DNA of 64,000 nt. Origin: Paenirhodobacter hankyongi. GTDB taxonomy: Bacteria; Pseudomonadota; Alphaproteobacteria; Rhodobacterales; Rhodobacteraceae. The notes below the pieces were generated by a model. The model ran no database searches. It had not been told where the DNA came from and saw nothing but the letters and a program-made list of their open reading frames with translations. Position 1 is the stretch's first letter, and the number at the start of each line of letters is the position of its first letter. The position numbers were made by a program, and so were the translations under genes. Below are positions 35,838-43,643 of the stretch, piece after piece. Location of the stretch: assembly GCF_003664585.1 (NCBI RefSeq), contig NZ_RCHI01000015.1:1-64000 (forward strand), read 5' to 3'.

Positions 35838-36220
35838 AACGCTTGCGGATCACTGTCGAAGGCATCGCCTATGAGGTGACGGTCGAAGAGCTGGACGCGG
35901 CCGCCGCCGCGCCGGCACCGGCTGCCCCCGTCACCGCGTCCCGACCCGCCGCCGCCCCGAAGCCGGTGGCCGCGCCCGTGGCCGCGGCGCCCGCGGCCCC
36001 GGCCGGGCCCGGGGCTGTGCCCAGCCCGCTTGCCGGCACCGTGGTCAGCATCGCCGTCTCGGTCGGCCAGACCGTCGCCGCGGGCGATCTTCTGCTCGTC
36101 CTCGAGGCGATGAAGATGAACACCAATATCGGCGCGCCGCAGGCCGGCACGGTGAGCGCGGTGAACGTCGCCCCCGGTGCCACCGTGACCGAGGGGCAGA
36201 TCCTCGTCACCCTGGCCTGA
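35834..36220 (+). CDS. mmdC: Biotin carboxyl carrier subunit of the decarboxylase
   Basis: 128 residues: short N-terminal strand segment, an Ala/Pro-rich flexible hinge (about residues 24-60), then a biotinyl domain of 70 residues with the biotinylation motif EAMKMNTNI. Biotin swings CO2 from the carboxyltransferase to the membrane beta subunit, where decarboxylation pumps Na+. It overlaps the upstream gene by four bases. Confidence 0.9.
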   Translation: MKRLRITVEGIAYEVTVEELDAAAAAPAPAAPVTASRPAAAPKPVAAPVAAAPAAPAGPGAVPSPLAGTVVSIAVSVGQTVAAGDLLLVLEAMKMNTNIGAPQAGTVSAVNVAPGATVTEGQILVTLA

Positions 36221-36232
36221 CGGGAGACCGAG

Positions 36233-37372
36233 ATGGAGGGCTCGAAGCTCGAACAGCTCTGGTCGCTCACTGCGATCCCCGACGTCACCTGGCAGATGGT
36301 GGTGATGTGGGGCGTCGTCGCGGTGCTTTTCTACCTTGCGGTCTGGCGCCAGTTCGAACCGCTGCTGCTGATCCCGATCGCCTTCGGCGCGCTTCTGGCC
36401 AACCTGCCGACCGAGGGGCTGGTGAACGCGCCGGTGAACGGCGAGGCGGGGGGGCTTTACTACTACATCTCGATGGGGGTGAAGCTCGAGATCTTCCCGC
36501 CGCTGATCTTCCTCGGCGTCGGTGCGCTGACCGATTTCGGCCCGCTGATCGCCAACCCGCGCACCTTGCTGCTGGGGGCTGCGGCACAGTTCGGCGTCTT
36601 CGCCACCTTCTTCGGGGCGACGCTGATCGGCTTCACGCCGCAGGAGGCCTCGGCAATCGGCATCATCGGCGGGGCGGACGGTCCGACCTCGATCTTCCTC
36701 GCGAACAAGCTGGCGCCGCATCTGCTCGCGCCGATCGCGGTCGCGGCCTACAGCTACATGGCGCTGGTGCCGATGATCCAGCCGCCGATCATGCGCGCGT
36801 TGACCACCGAGGCCGAGCGCAAGATCCGGATGAAATCGCTGCGCCAGGTGTCGCGGCTGGAGAAGCTGATCTTCGCCGGGCTGGTGACGGTGGTGGTGAT
36901 CCTGCTGGTGCCGGCCGCCTCGGCGCTGATCGGGATGCTGATGCTCGGCAACTTCCTGCGCGAGAGCCTGGTGACCGAGCGGCTGACCAAGGCGGCGCAG
37001 AACGAGGTGATCAACGTCACCACCATCCTGCTCGGCACCTCGGTCGGCATCACCATGACCGGCGAGCGCTTCCTCGAGCCCTCGACGCTGAAGATCCTGG
37101 CGCTTGGTGTCGTGGCCTTTGGCGTGTCGACGGCGGCGGGGGTGCTGATGGCGAAGTTGATGAATCTGTTCTCGACGACCAACAAGATCAACCCGCTGAT
37201 CGGCTCGGCGGGGGTCTCGGCGGTGCCGATGGCGGCGCGGGTGAGCCACAACGAGGGGCAGCGCGCCGACCCGAACAACTATCTGTTGATGCACGCGATG
37301 GGGCCGAACGTGGCGGGCGTGATCGGCACGGCGGTGGTCGCAGGCTATTTCATCGCCTGGTTCGGCGGCTGA
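36233..37372 (+). CDS. mmdB: Na+-translocating decarboxylase beta subunit
   Basis: 379-residue membrane protein (nine or more TM segments) that releases CO2 from carboxybiotin while exporting Na+. The family's [35 protein letters not shown], containing the Asp needed for Na+ and H+ movement, is intact. The second reentrant motif [20 protein letters not shown] is also intact, as is [23 protein letters not shown]. Last gene of the four-gene operon; a bidirectional terminator follows. This subunit makes the operon a primary Na+ pump rather than a carboxylase. Confidence 0.93.
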   Translation: MEGSKLEQLWSLTAIPDVTWQMVVMWGVVAVLFYLAVWRQFEPLLLIPIAFGALLANLPTEGLVNAPVNGEAGGLYYYISMGVKLEIFPPLIFLGVGALTDFGPLIANPRTLLLGAAAQFGVFATFFGATLIGFTPQEASAIGIIGGADGPTSIFLANKLAPHLLAPIAVAAYSYMALVPMIQPPIMRALTTEAERKIRMKSLRQVSRLEKLIFAGLVTVVVILLVPAASALIGMLMLGNFLRESLVTERLTKAAQNEVINVTTILLGTSVGITMTGERFLEPSTLKILALGVVAFGVSTAAGVLMAKLMNLFSTTNKINPLIGSAGVSAVPMAARVSHNEGQRADPNNYLLMHAMGPNVAGVIGTAVVAGYFIAWFGG

Positions 37373-37394
37373 TCCGGATCGCCCGCGGAAATGC

Positions 37395-37421
37395 AAAACG
37401 CGCCCCAAAGGGGCGCGTTTT
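37395..37421. terminator. Bidirectional terminator between mmdB and phaZ
   Basis: AAAACGCGCCCC (37395-37406) pairs perfectly with GGGGCGCGTTTT (37410-37421) with an AAA loop. A and T tracts on both sides serve both convergent genes. Confidence 0.9.
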
Positions 37422-37443
37422 CGTTTCCGGACGGGGCAGGGGG

Positions 37444-38718
37444 TCAGGCCGCGCGGACCGGCGGCTTGCGGCTGCCCTTCGGTGCCTCGGGGGCATTCGC
37501 GTCGATGAACTCGAGGATCAGCGGGCGGATGTTCTTGCGCCAGCTCGAGCCCGCGAAGATCCCGTAATGGCCCGCACCCGGCTCGAGATGCTGGGCCTTC
37601 TTCGCCTCGGGCAGACCGGTGAGCAGTTTCAGCGCCGCAACACATTGCCCGGGCGCCGAGATGTCGTCATGCCCGCCCTCGACGGTGTGCACCGCGACCG
37701 AGGTGATCTTGCCGATGTCGACGCGCTTGCCCTCGATGGTGAAGCGGTTCTGCGCGATCTCGAGCCCCTTGAAGATGCGCTCGACGGTCGAGAGATAGAA
37801 CTCGGCCGTCATGTCCATCACCGAGAGGTATTCGTCATAAAAGACGTTGTGGTGGTCGCGCTCGCTGCCCTCGCCCTTGGCCTCGGCGACGATCTTCTTC
37901 TGGAAGGCGTCGGCGTGCTTTTCCATGTTCATCGAGATGAAGGAGGCGAGCTGCATCAGCCCGGGATAGACCATCCGCCCCGCGCCCTTGTACTTGAAGC
38001 CGACGCGCTGGATCACCAGCTGCTCGAGCTGGCCCATGGTGACGCGGCGGCCGAAATCGGTGACCTCGGTGGCGGCGGCGTCGGGGTCGATCGGGCCGCC
38101 GATCAGGGTCAGCGTGCGCGGCTGCGCGGCGGGGTCGGCCTCGGCCAGATAGGCGGTCGCGGCCAGCGTCAGCGGCGCCGGCTGGCACACCGCGATGACG
38201 TTGATGTCGGATCCGAGGAAGCGCATGAAATCGACGAGGTAGAGGGTGTAATCCTCGATGTCGAACTTGCCCTCGCTCACCGGAATGTCGCGGGCGTTGT
38301 GCCAGTCCGTCACGTAGACTTCACAGTCGGGCAGCAGGCTCGCCACCGTGGAGCGGAGGAGAGTCGCATAATGGCCCGACATCGGGGCAACGAGGAGCAC
38401 GCGGCGCGCCATCGGCGCGCGGCCCTGCACCTTGAAATGCACGAGCGACCCGAAGGGCTTGTCGAGCAGGGTCTCGACCTCGACGGTGTGGTCGCGGCCA
38501 TCGGCGCCGGGGATCGAGCGGATCCCCCAGTCGGGCTTGATCACCATGCGCGCAAAGCTGCGCTCGGTCACCCGGCCCCAGGCCGAGAGCAGTTTGAACA
38601 TCGGATGCGGCGTCAGACCCCAGACCGGGTAGGAGGCCATGGCGCGCGCCGAAGCACCCATCCACTCGTTCGTGTTCCTGATGGTCTCCATCAGGTCGTA
38701 GCTCATCATGCCCTTCAT
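37444..38718 (-). CDS. phaZ: Intracellular poly(3-hydroxybutyrate) depolymerase
   Basis: 424-residue alpha/beta hydrolase that mobilises stored PHB granules. The nucleophile is a cysteine in INVIAVCQPAPLTLA, as in Ralstonia PhaZa1, not serine. The N-terminal YDLMETIRNTNEWMGASARA and the C-terminal histidine region VEGGHDDISAPGQC are typical of the intracellular family. It is divergent from phaC across 104 bp, so synthesis and breakdown genes share a control region. GAGGG precedes the ATG. Confidence 0.93.
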   Translation of the reverse strand: MKGMMSYDLMETIRNTNEWMGASARAMASYPVWGLTPHPMFKLLSAWGRVTERSFARMVIKPDWGIRSIPGADGRDHTVEVETLLDKPFGSLVHFKVQGRAPMARRVLLVAPMSGHYATLLRSTVASLLPDCEVYVTDWHNARDIPVSEGKFDIEDYTLYLVDFMRFLGSDINVIAVCQPAPLTLAATAYLAEADPAAQPRTLTLIGGPIDPDAAATEVTDFGRRVTMGQLEQLVIQRVGFKYKGAGRMVYPGLMQLASFISMNMEKHADAFQKKIVAEAKGEGSERDHHNVFYDEYLSVMDMTAEFYLSTVERIFKGLEIAQNRFTIEGKRVDIGKITSVAVHTVEGGHDDISAPGQCVAALKLLTGLPEAKKAQHLEPGAGHYGIFAGSSWRKNIRPLILEFIDANAPEAPKGSRKPPVRAA

Positions 38719-38822
38719 CGTAACGCCCTCGTCCGAGTGAAAAATCCCTCAAAACGCCGCTTTACGCTTCCCCGAAGGCGACGTTATGCTCCCCTTGATT
38801 AGATTAGGGAGGATTGATCGTT

Positions 38823-40616
38823 ATGACAACAAGAGACGAGGTCCCCGTTGCTGCATCGCAGCAAATGAAGGATAATCTCGCGAAGATCGAAGCCCTGACT
38901 CAACGCCTGGTTGATGCCCTGGCGAAGAAGCGCCCGCCGAATCCGGCGATCGACGGGCCCGGCCTCGACCTTTACCTGAACACCAGCGCGGCCTTGCTCA
39001 AGGAGCTGGCCGAGAATCCCTCGAAGATTCTCGAGGCCCAGGTGAACTACTGGGGCCAGGCGATGAAGCATTACGTCGAGGCGACGCATGCGCTCGCGCA
39101 GGGCGCGTTCAAGGCGCCGCCCGATCCGGGCCCGAAGGACCGCCGCTTCACCAACCCGCTGTGGGACACCCACCCCTATTTCAACTTCGTCAAGCAGCAG
39201 TATCTGATCTCGGCGAAGGCGATGGAGGATGCGGTCGAGCGCATCGAGGGGCTCGATCCGGTCGACCGCCGCCGGCTGACCTATTTCACCAAGCAGATCG
39301 TCGACATGATGGCGCCGACGAACTTCCTCGCCACCAATCCCGACGCGCTGGAAAAGGCGGTGGCGACCGAGGGGGCGAGCCTCGTGCAGGGGCTCGAGAA
39401 CCTGGTGCGCGACGTCGAGGAGAACAAGGGCGAGCTGATCGTCACGCTCTCCGACAAGAACGCCTTCGCGGTCGGCAAGAACATCGGCACCGCCGAGGGC
39501 TCGGTGGTGTTCCGCAACCGGATGTTCGAGCTGATCCAGTACAAGCCGACCACCGAGAAGGTGCACCGCACGCCGCTGATCATCTTCCCGCCGTGGATCA
39601 ACAAGTTCTACATCCTCGACCTGAAGCCGGCGAATTCGCTCATTCGCTGGATCGTCGACCAGGGCTTCACCCTGTTCGTGGTCAGCTGGAAGAACCCCGA
39701 CGCAAGCTATGCCGATGTCGGCATGGACACCTATGTGAGCGAGGGCTATCTGACCGCGATCGAGCAGGTGAAGGAGATCACCGGCGAGAAGAAGGTGAAC
39801 GCGGTCGGCTATTGCATCGCCGGCACCACGCTGAGCCTGACGCTTGCCCTGCTCGAAAAGCGCAAGGACAAGTCGATCAACTCGGCCACCTTCCTGACCA
39901 CGCTGACCGACTTCTCGGACCAGGGCGAATTCACCGCCTATCTGCAGGACGATTTCGTCGGCGGCATCGAGCATCTGATCAAGCATCAGGGCGTGCTGGC
40001 CGCAAGCTTCATGCAGCGCACCTTCTCCTTCCTGCGCGCGAACGACCTGATCTATGCGCCGGCGATCCGCTCCTACATGATGGGCGAGGCGCCGCCGGCC
40101 TTCGACCTGCTCTACTGGAACGGTGATTCGACGAATCTGCCCGGGCGGATGGCGGTCGAGTATCTGCGCGGGCTGTGCCAGGAGGACCGCTTCACCACCA
40201 AGGGCTTCCCGCTTCTGGGCGAGACGGTGAAGATCTCCGAGGTCAAGGTGCCGCTCTGCGCGCTCGCCTGCGAGACCGACCACATCGCGCCCTGGATCGC
40301 CTCGTTCAACGGCATGGCGCAGATGGGATCGGCCGACAAGACCTTCATCCTGTCGGAATCGGGCCATGTCGCCGGGGTGGTGAACCCGCCGACGAAGAAG
40401 AAATACGGCCATTACACCTCCGAGGCGCCGATCGAGGACCCGAACGAGTGGAAGGCGAAGGCGACCTATCACGAGGGCAGCTGGTGGCCGACCTGGGGCG
40501 CGTGGCTGGCCGAACGCTCGGGCGCGATGGTCGCGGCACGGGTTCCGGGCGATGCGAAGCACCCCGAACTGTGCCCGGCTCCCGGCACCTATGTGAGCGA
40601 GGTGGTGACTGCCTGA
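38823..40616 (+). CDS. phaC: Class I polyhydroxyalkanoate synthase
   Basis: 597-residue enzyme polymerising (R)-3-hydroxyacyl-CoA on PHB granules. The lipase-like box is NAVGYCIAGTTLS with the catalytic cysteine; the Asp (CETDHIAPW) and His (SGHVAGVVNPP) of the triad are visible. Length and sequence fit class I synthases of short-chain monomers. ATG 38823 follows GGGAGG by about ten bases. Codons 10-15 contain a perfect CTGCN3GCAG palindrome, a candidate PhaR operator. A 14-bp inverted repeat after the stop overlaps phaP's control region. Confidence 0.96.
   Translation: MTTRDEVPVAASQQMKDNLAKIEALTQRLVDALAKKRPPNPAIDGPGLDLYLNTSAALLKELAENPSKILEAQVNYWGQAMKHYVEATHALAQGAFKAPPDPGPKDRRFTNPLWDTHPYFNFVKQQYLISAKAMEDAVERIEGLDPVDRRRLTYFTKQIVDMMAPTNFLATNPDALEKAVATEGASLVQGLENLVRDVEENKGELIVTLSDKNAFAVGKNIGTAEGSVVFRNRMFELIQYKPTTEKVHRTPLIIFPPWINKFYILDLKPANSLIRWIVDQGFTLFVVSWKNPDASYADVGMDTYVSEGYLTAIEQVKEITGEKKVNAVGYCIAGTTLSLTLALLEKRKDKSINSATFLTTLTDFSDQGEFTAYLQDDFVGGIEHLIKHQGVLAASFMQRTFSFLRANDLIYAPAIRSYMMGEAPPAFDLLYWNGDSTNLPGRMAVEYLRGLCQEDRFTTKGFPLLGETVKISEVKVPLCALACETDHIAPWIASFNGMAQMGSADKTFILSESGHVAGVVNPPTKKKYGHYTSEAPIEDPNEWKAKATYHEGSWWPTWGAWLAERSGAMVAARVPGDAKHPELCPAPGTYVSEVVTA
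38848..38864. promoter_or_regulatory. Candidate PhaR operator inside phaC
   Basis: TTGCTGC-ATC-GCAGCAA, a perfect 17-bp palindrome containing CTGCN3GCAG (38851-38861), lies 26 bases into phaC. It matches the sites at phaP and phaR. It could be a roadblock or repress the phaC promoter from downstream. Confidence 0.55.
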
Positions 40617-40653
40617 TCGGGCAGCGCCGGCTCTCCCAAAGGTTGAAAATTTT

Positions 40654-40664
40654 CTGCGGCGCAG
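40654..40664. promoter_or_regulatory. PhaR operator 1 of phaP
   Basis: CTGC-GGC-GCAG matches the CTGCN3GCAG target reported for Rhodobacter sphaeroides PhaR. It lies upstream of the phaP -35 box, 29 bp from the second site, so two dimers would sit on similar helix faces. Confidence 0.8.
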
Positions 40665-40674
40665 CATATTTCTC

Positions 40675-40703
40675 TTGAAATGCTGCGCCGCAGCATTTAT
40701 AAC
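40675..40703 (+). promoter_or_regulatory. phaP promoter
   Basis: TTGAAA (40675-40680) and TATAAC (40698-40703) with a 17-bp spacer, near consensus. The spacer itself is filled by the second PhaR operator, so bound PhaR should block RNA polymerase directly. Start of transcription about 40710. Confidence 0.82.
40683..40693. promoter_or_regulatory. PhaR operator 2 of phaP
   Basis: CTGC-GCC-GCAG, within the longer palindrome TGCTGCGCCGCAGCA, lies exactly between the -35 and -10 boxes of phaP. Together with operator 1 it also forms a 14-bp inverted repeat that could fold as a hairpin in phaC read-through RNA. Confidence 0.85.
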
Positions 40704-40765
40704 TGTCCGTAAGCGAAGGGGCCCTCGCCCATCCCACACCCGGGCCCGCAGATCGGAGCAAGAAA

Positions 40766-41221
40766 ATGGCCAAGACCCAGGACTTCACCAAGATCATGCA
40801 GGACATGATGTCGTCGATGCCGATCGACGCGACCAAATTCCAGGACACCTTCAAGGCGCAGGCTGCGCTCGGTGAGAAGATGGCGAAGGTTGCCCTCGAC
40901 GCCGCCGAGAAGTCGACCGAAGTCACCTCCAAGTGGGCCAAGGATACGCTCGCCAAGGTCGGCTCGCTCGCCAAGTCGAAGGAAGAGCCCGCGGAATACG
41001 CCAAGGCGATGAGCGACTTCGCTTCGGCCTCGGCCGAAATGGCCGCCGAAAACCTCGCCGCCTTCGCCGAGATCGCGAAGAAGGTGCAGATGGAAACCGT
41101 CGAGCTGATGCTGGCTGCCGGCAAGGACTTCTCGGAAGATGCGACCGCCGCGGTGAAGAAAGCCACCGAGGAAGTGACCGCCGCCGCGAAGAAGGCCACC
41201 ACGGCCGCGGCCACGAAGTAA
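40766..41221 (+). CDS. phaP: Phasin (PHB granule surface protein)
   Basis: 151 residues, largely amphipathic helix without cysteine or TM segments. Residues 30-125 are Ala/Lys/Glu-rich, and the tail AVKKATEEVTAAAKKATTAAATK resembles the lysine/alanine-rich DNA-interacting tails of granule proteins. Phasins coat PHB granules and are usually the most abundant granule protein. Its promoter has overlapping PhaR operators, giving induction when granules titrate PhaR away. A strong terminator follows. Confidence 0.92.
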   Translation: MAKTQDFTKIMQDMMSSMPIDATKFQDTFKAQAALGEKMAKVALDAAEKSTEVTSKWAKDTLAKVGSLAKSKEEPAEYAKAMSDFASASAEMAAENLAAFAEIAKKVQMETVELMLAAGKDFSEDATAAVKKATEEVTAAAKKATTAAATK

Positions 41222-41268
41222 GAGAACCTCCCGCGCCCGGCTTCCTCCTCCCAGCCGGGACCGGACCT

Positions 41269-41300
41269 AAAGGGCAGGCCTTGGCCTGCCCTTTTCTTTT
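41269..41300 (+). terminator. Terminator of phaP
   Basis: AAAGGGCAGG pairs with CCTGCCCTTT with a CCTTGG-type loop, followed by TTTTCTTTTG. Classic rho-independent form, 48 bases after the phaP stop. Confidence 0.9.
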
Positions 41301-41301
41301 G

Positions 41302-41329
41302 TTGCTTTTGCCCGGGCACCGAATAATCT
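41302..41329 (+). promoter_or_regulatory. Candidate phaR promoter
   Basis: TTGCTT (41302-41307) and TAATCT (41324-41329) with a 16-bp spacer. Transcription would begin about 41336, inside the PhaR site that follows. It starts in the T-tract of the phaP terminator. Confidence 0.55.
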
Positions 41330-41331
41330 TG

Positions 41332-41342
41332 CTGCAATGCAG
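41332..41342. promoter_or_regulatory. PhaR operator at phaR (autoregulation)
   Basis: CTGC-AAT-GCAG lies at the predicted start of phaR transcription and 22 bases before its ATG. Autorepression by PhaR is known in Paracoccus and Rhodobacter and fits this position. Confidence 0.78.
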
Positions 41343-41363
41343 GAAGACGCCCGGGAGGACACG

Positions 41364-41927
41364 ATGGCCGAAGATGCAAAGCCCTTGCTGATCAAGCGCT
41401 ATGCCAGCCGCAGGCTCTACAACACCGAGACCAGCGACTATGTCACGCTCGAGGACATCGCGAGCTTCATCCGCGAGGGGCGCGAGGTGCAGATCGTCGA
41501 TCTGAAGACCGGCGACGACCTGACCCGGCAATACCTGCTGCAGATCATCGCCGAGCACGAGAGCCGCGGCGAGAACGTGCTGCCGGTCGATGTGCTGACC
41601 GATCTCGTGCGCAGCTATACCACTTCGGCGCAGTCGGTGGTGCCGCAATTCCTCGCCGCCTCCTTCGAGATGCTGCGCGAGGGGCAGTCGAAGATGATGG
41701 AGAACTTCTCGTCCTTCCCGAATCCGATGGCCTCGATGCCCGGTTTCGAGGCGCTGCAGCGTCAGCAGCAGGCGTTCCTGAAGTCGATGATGGCGGGCTG
41801 GAGCACCGCCGGTTCGACGGGGCCTGACGACGAGACCGCAGCAAGCGACGCCGCGAAGGACCGCGAGGAACTCAGCACGATCAAGAAACAGCTCGCGGAC
41901 CTGCAATCGAAGCTGTCGAAACTCTGA
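41364..41927 (+). CDS. phaR: PHB synthesis repressor
   Basis: 187 residues. The N-terminal PHB/PHA accumulation regulator DNA-binding domain (LLIKRYASRRLYNTETSDYVTLEDIASFIREG) is followed by the PHB_acc domain and a helical tail. It binds DNA and the polymer surface; polymer binding relieves repression of phaP and phaR. GGGAGG six bases before ATG 41364 supports this start over one 27 bases upstream, which would overlap the operator. Next to phaP and phaC. Confidence 0.95.
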   Translation: MAEDAKPLLIKRYASRRLYNTETSDYVTLEDIASFIREGREVQIVDLKTGDDLTRQYLLQIIAEHESRGENVLPVDVLTDLVRSYTTSAQSVVPQFLAASFEMLREGQSKMMENFSSFPNPMASMPGFEALQRQQQAFLKSMMAGWSTAGSTGPDDETAASDAAKDREELSTIKKQLADLQSKLSKL

Positions 41928-41960
41928 TCCCGACCGGGAGGGGGCGCTGCCCCAATGCCA

Positions 41961-41982
41961 AAGGGGGCCTCGCGGCCCCCTT
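41961..41982. terminator. Terminator after phaR
   Basis: AAGGGGGCC (41961-41969) pairs with GGCCCCCTT (41974-41982) around TCGC, followed by CGTCATTC. It ends phaR transcripts before the dispersed repeat. Confidence 0.75.
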
Positions 41983-42040
41983 CGTCATTCCCCCGGAGAC
42001 TTTGTGCCAGGAAAAGGCCTCGCCGCGAAAAGCCCTCCGG

Positions 42041-42109
42041 TTTTCTCCTTGCCGGAAATACCTCGGGGGTGAGGCCCGGCAGGGCCGAGGGGGCAGCGCC
42101 CCCTCTGAC
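42041..42109 (+). repeat. Dispersed two-hairpin intergenic element, copy 3
   Basis: TTTTCTCCTTGCC, core GAAATACCTCGGGGGTGA, hairpin GGCCC/GGGCC, then hairpin GGGGGC/GCCCCC. It lies 3' of phaR in the sense direction, between convergent genes. Confidence 0.85.
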
Positions 42110-42119
42110 CCGGTCGACG

Positions 42120-43478
42120 TCAGGCGACTTCGGCGAAGACCTTCCTCAACGCCTTGTCGAGTTTGTCGAACATCTCGTCCATCTGCGCCTCGGTCAGGAT
42201 GAACGGCGGGCAGAGCACGATCGACTGACCGAGCGGGCGGCAGATCAGCCCCATGTCGGTGCAGGTGTTGGCGATCCGCTCCGACACGCTCAGCTTGCCG
42301 TCGAACAGGGTCTTGGTGGCGCGGTCGGCCACCGCCTCGAGCGCCCACATGTAGCCCACGCCGCGCAGCTCGCCGATGTTCGGGTTCTGCGCGATCTGCG
42401 CGAGCCCCGCCTCCATCCGGCCCGACAGCCGCTTGACGTTGTCGGCCAGCCCCTCGTTCATGATCACGTCGATCGCCTTCAGCGCGATCGCGCAGCCGAC
42501 CGGATGGCCCGAGGCGGTGAAGCCGTGCGGAAACTCCTCGATCGCCTCCGATGCCGCCTGCACCCGGTTCGCGAGGTCCGGCCCGAGAATAACCGCGCCC
42601 ATCGGGAAATAGCCCGCGGTCAGGTTCTTCGAGGAGATGATCGCGTCGGGCATGAAGTCATAGGTCTCGCTGCCCCAGGTCGCGCCGGTGCGCCCGAAGC
42701 CGCAGATCACCTCGTCGGCAATCAGCGGGATGCCGTATTTCTTCAGGATCGGCGCCACTGCCTGGAAATAGCCCTTCGAGGGCGGAATCACCCCGCCCGC
42801 GCCCATCACCGGCTCGGCGAAGAAGCCGGCGATGGTGTCGGCGCCTTCGGTGATGATCGTCGCCTCGAGCTCGGCCGCAAGGCGTGCGGTGAACTGCTCC
42901 TCGGTCTCGCCCGGGCGGCCGAAACGCCAGTAATGCGGGCAGCCCAGATGCAAAAAGCCCGGCAGCGGCAGGCCGAAGACCGAATTGTAGGGCTTGCCGG
43001 TCATCGAGGCCGAGACCGCGGTGACGCCGTGATAGGAGTTGATCCGGGTCAGGATCTTGCGTTTCTGCGGCTTGCCCTCGGCGCCATGCAGGAACCACAG
43101 GATCTTGACCATGGTGTCATTCGCCTCGGAACCCGAGTTGGTGTAGAATACCTTGCCGCTTGCGAAGGGCGAGACCTCGACGAGCTTCTCGCTCAGCATC
43201 ACGGTCTGGTCCGACATCCGGCCGAAGAAGGCGTGATAGCCCGGAAAGCGCGCATACTGGTCCTGCGCCGCCTTGATCAGCCCGGGGTGGTCAAAGCCCG
43301 CGACCATGTTCCACAGCCCCGAATTGGCATCGAGATACTGCCGCCCATGGGTGTCGTAGATGTAGGGGCCCTTGCCGTGCGTCACCACGACCGTGCCGCG
43401 CTCGTGCACCGAGGGCAGGTCGGTAAAGCCGTAGAGCGAGAATTCGTCGGCCTTCGACTCCCAGCTGTTGTCACGCAT
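42120..43478 (-). CDS. Class III (omega) aminotransferase
   Basis: 452-residue PLP enzyme of fold type I. The cofactor lysine is in ISSKNLTAGYFPMGAV, the phosphate-binding loop is NSGSEANDT, and the PLP-stacking IADEVICGFGRTG and FPHGFTASGHPVG are intact. The subgroup includes pyruvate-dependent transaminases of putrescine, beta-alanine and taurine. AGGAGA precedes ATG 43478. It is divergent from a LysR regulator, its likely controller. The amino donor cannot be told. Confidence 0.88.
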   Translation of the reverse strand: MRDNSWESKADEFSLYGFTDLPSVHERGTVVVTHGKGPYIYDTHGRQYLDANSGLWNMVAGFDHPGLIKAAQDQYARFPGYHAFFGRMSDQTVMLSEKLVEVSPFASGKVFYTNSGSEANDTMVKILWFLHGAEGKPQKRKILTRINSYHGVTAVSASMTGKPYNSVFGLPLPGFLHLGCPHYWRFGRPGETEEQFTARLAAELEATIITEGADTIAGFFAEPVMGAGGVIPPSKGYFQAVAPILKKYGIPLIADEVICGFGRTGATWGSETYDFMPDAIISSKNLTAGYFPMGAVILGPDLANRVQAASEAIEEFPHGFTASGHPVGCAIALKAIDVIMNEGLADNVKRLSGRMEAGLAQIAQNPNIGELRGVGYMWALEAVADRATKTLFDGKLSVSERIANTCTDMGLICRPLGQSIVLCPPFILTEAQMDEMFDKLDKALRKVFAEVA

Positions 43479-43564
43479 GTTGCTCTCCTTTCGCGATCCG
43501 GCCACAGGCTATCCGCGCCGCGGCCGGCGTCAATGGGGCGCGCCGCCGCTCCCCCGGGGCAGAA

Positions 43565-43581
43565 TGCACGCAGGACGTGCA
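43565..43581. promoter_or_regulatory. Inverted repeat between aminotransferase and LysR genes
   Basis: TGCACG-N5-CGTGCA (43565-43581) has the partial dyad and T-N-A spacing of LysR sites. A further half site ACGTGCA lies 46 bp downstream, near the LysR start. Candidate shared operator. Confidence 0.5.
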
Positions 43582-43643
43582 TCGCGGCTTGCCAAAGCGA
43601 TCAGGGCCCGCGCATTCTGCGCGCGACGTGCAGGAGGCGGCGA

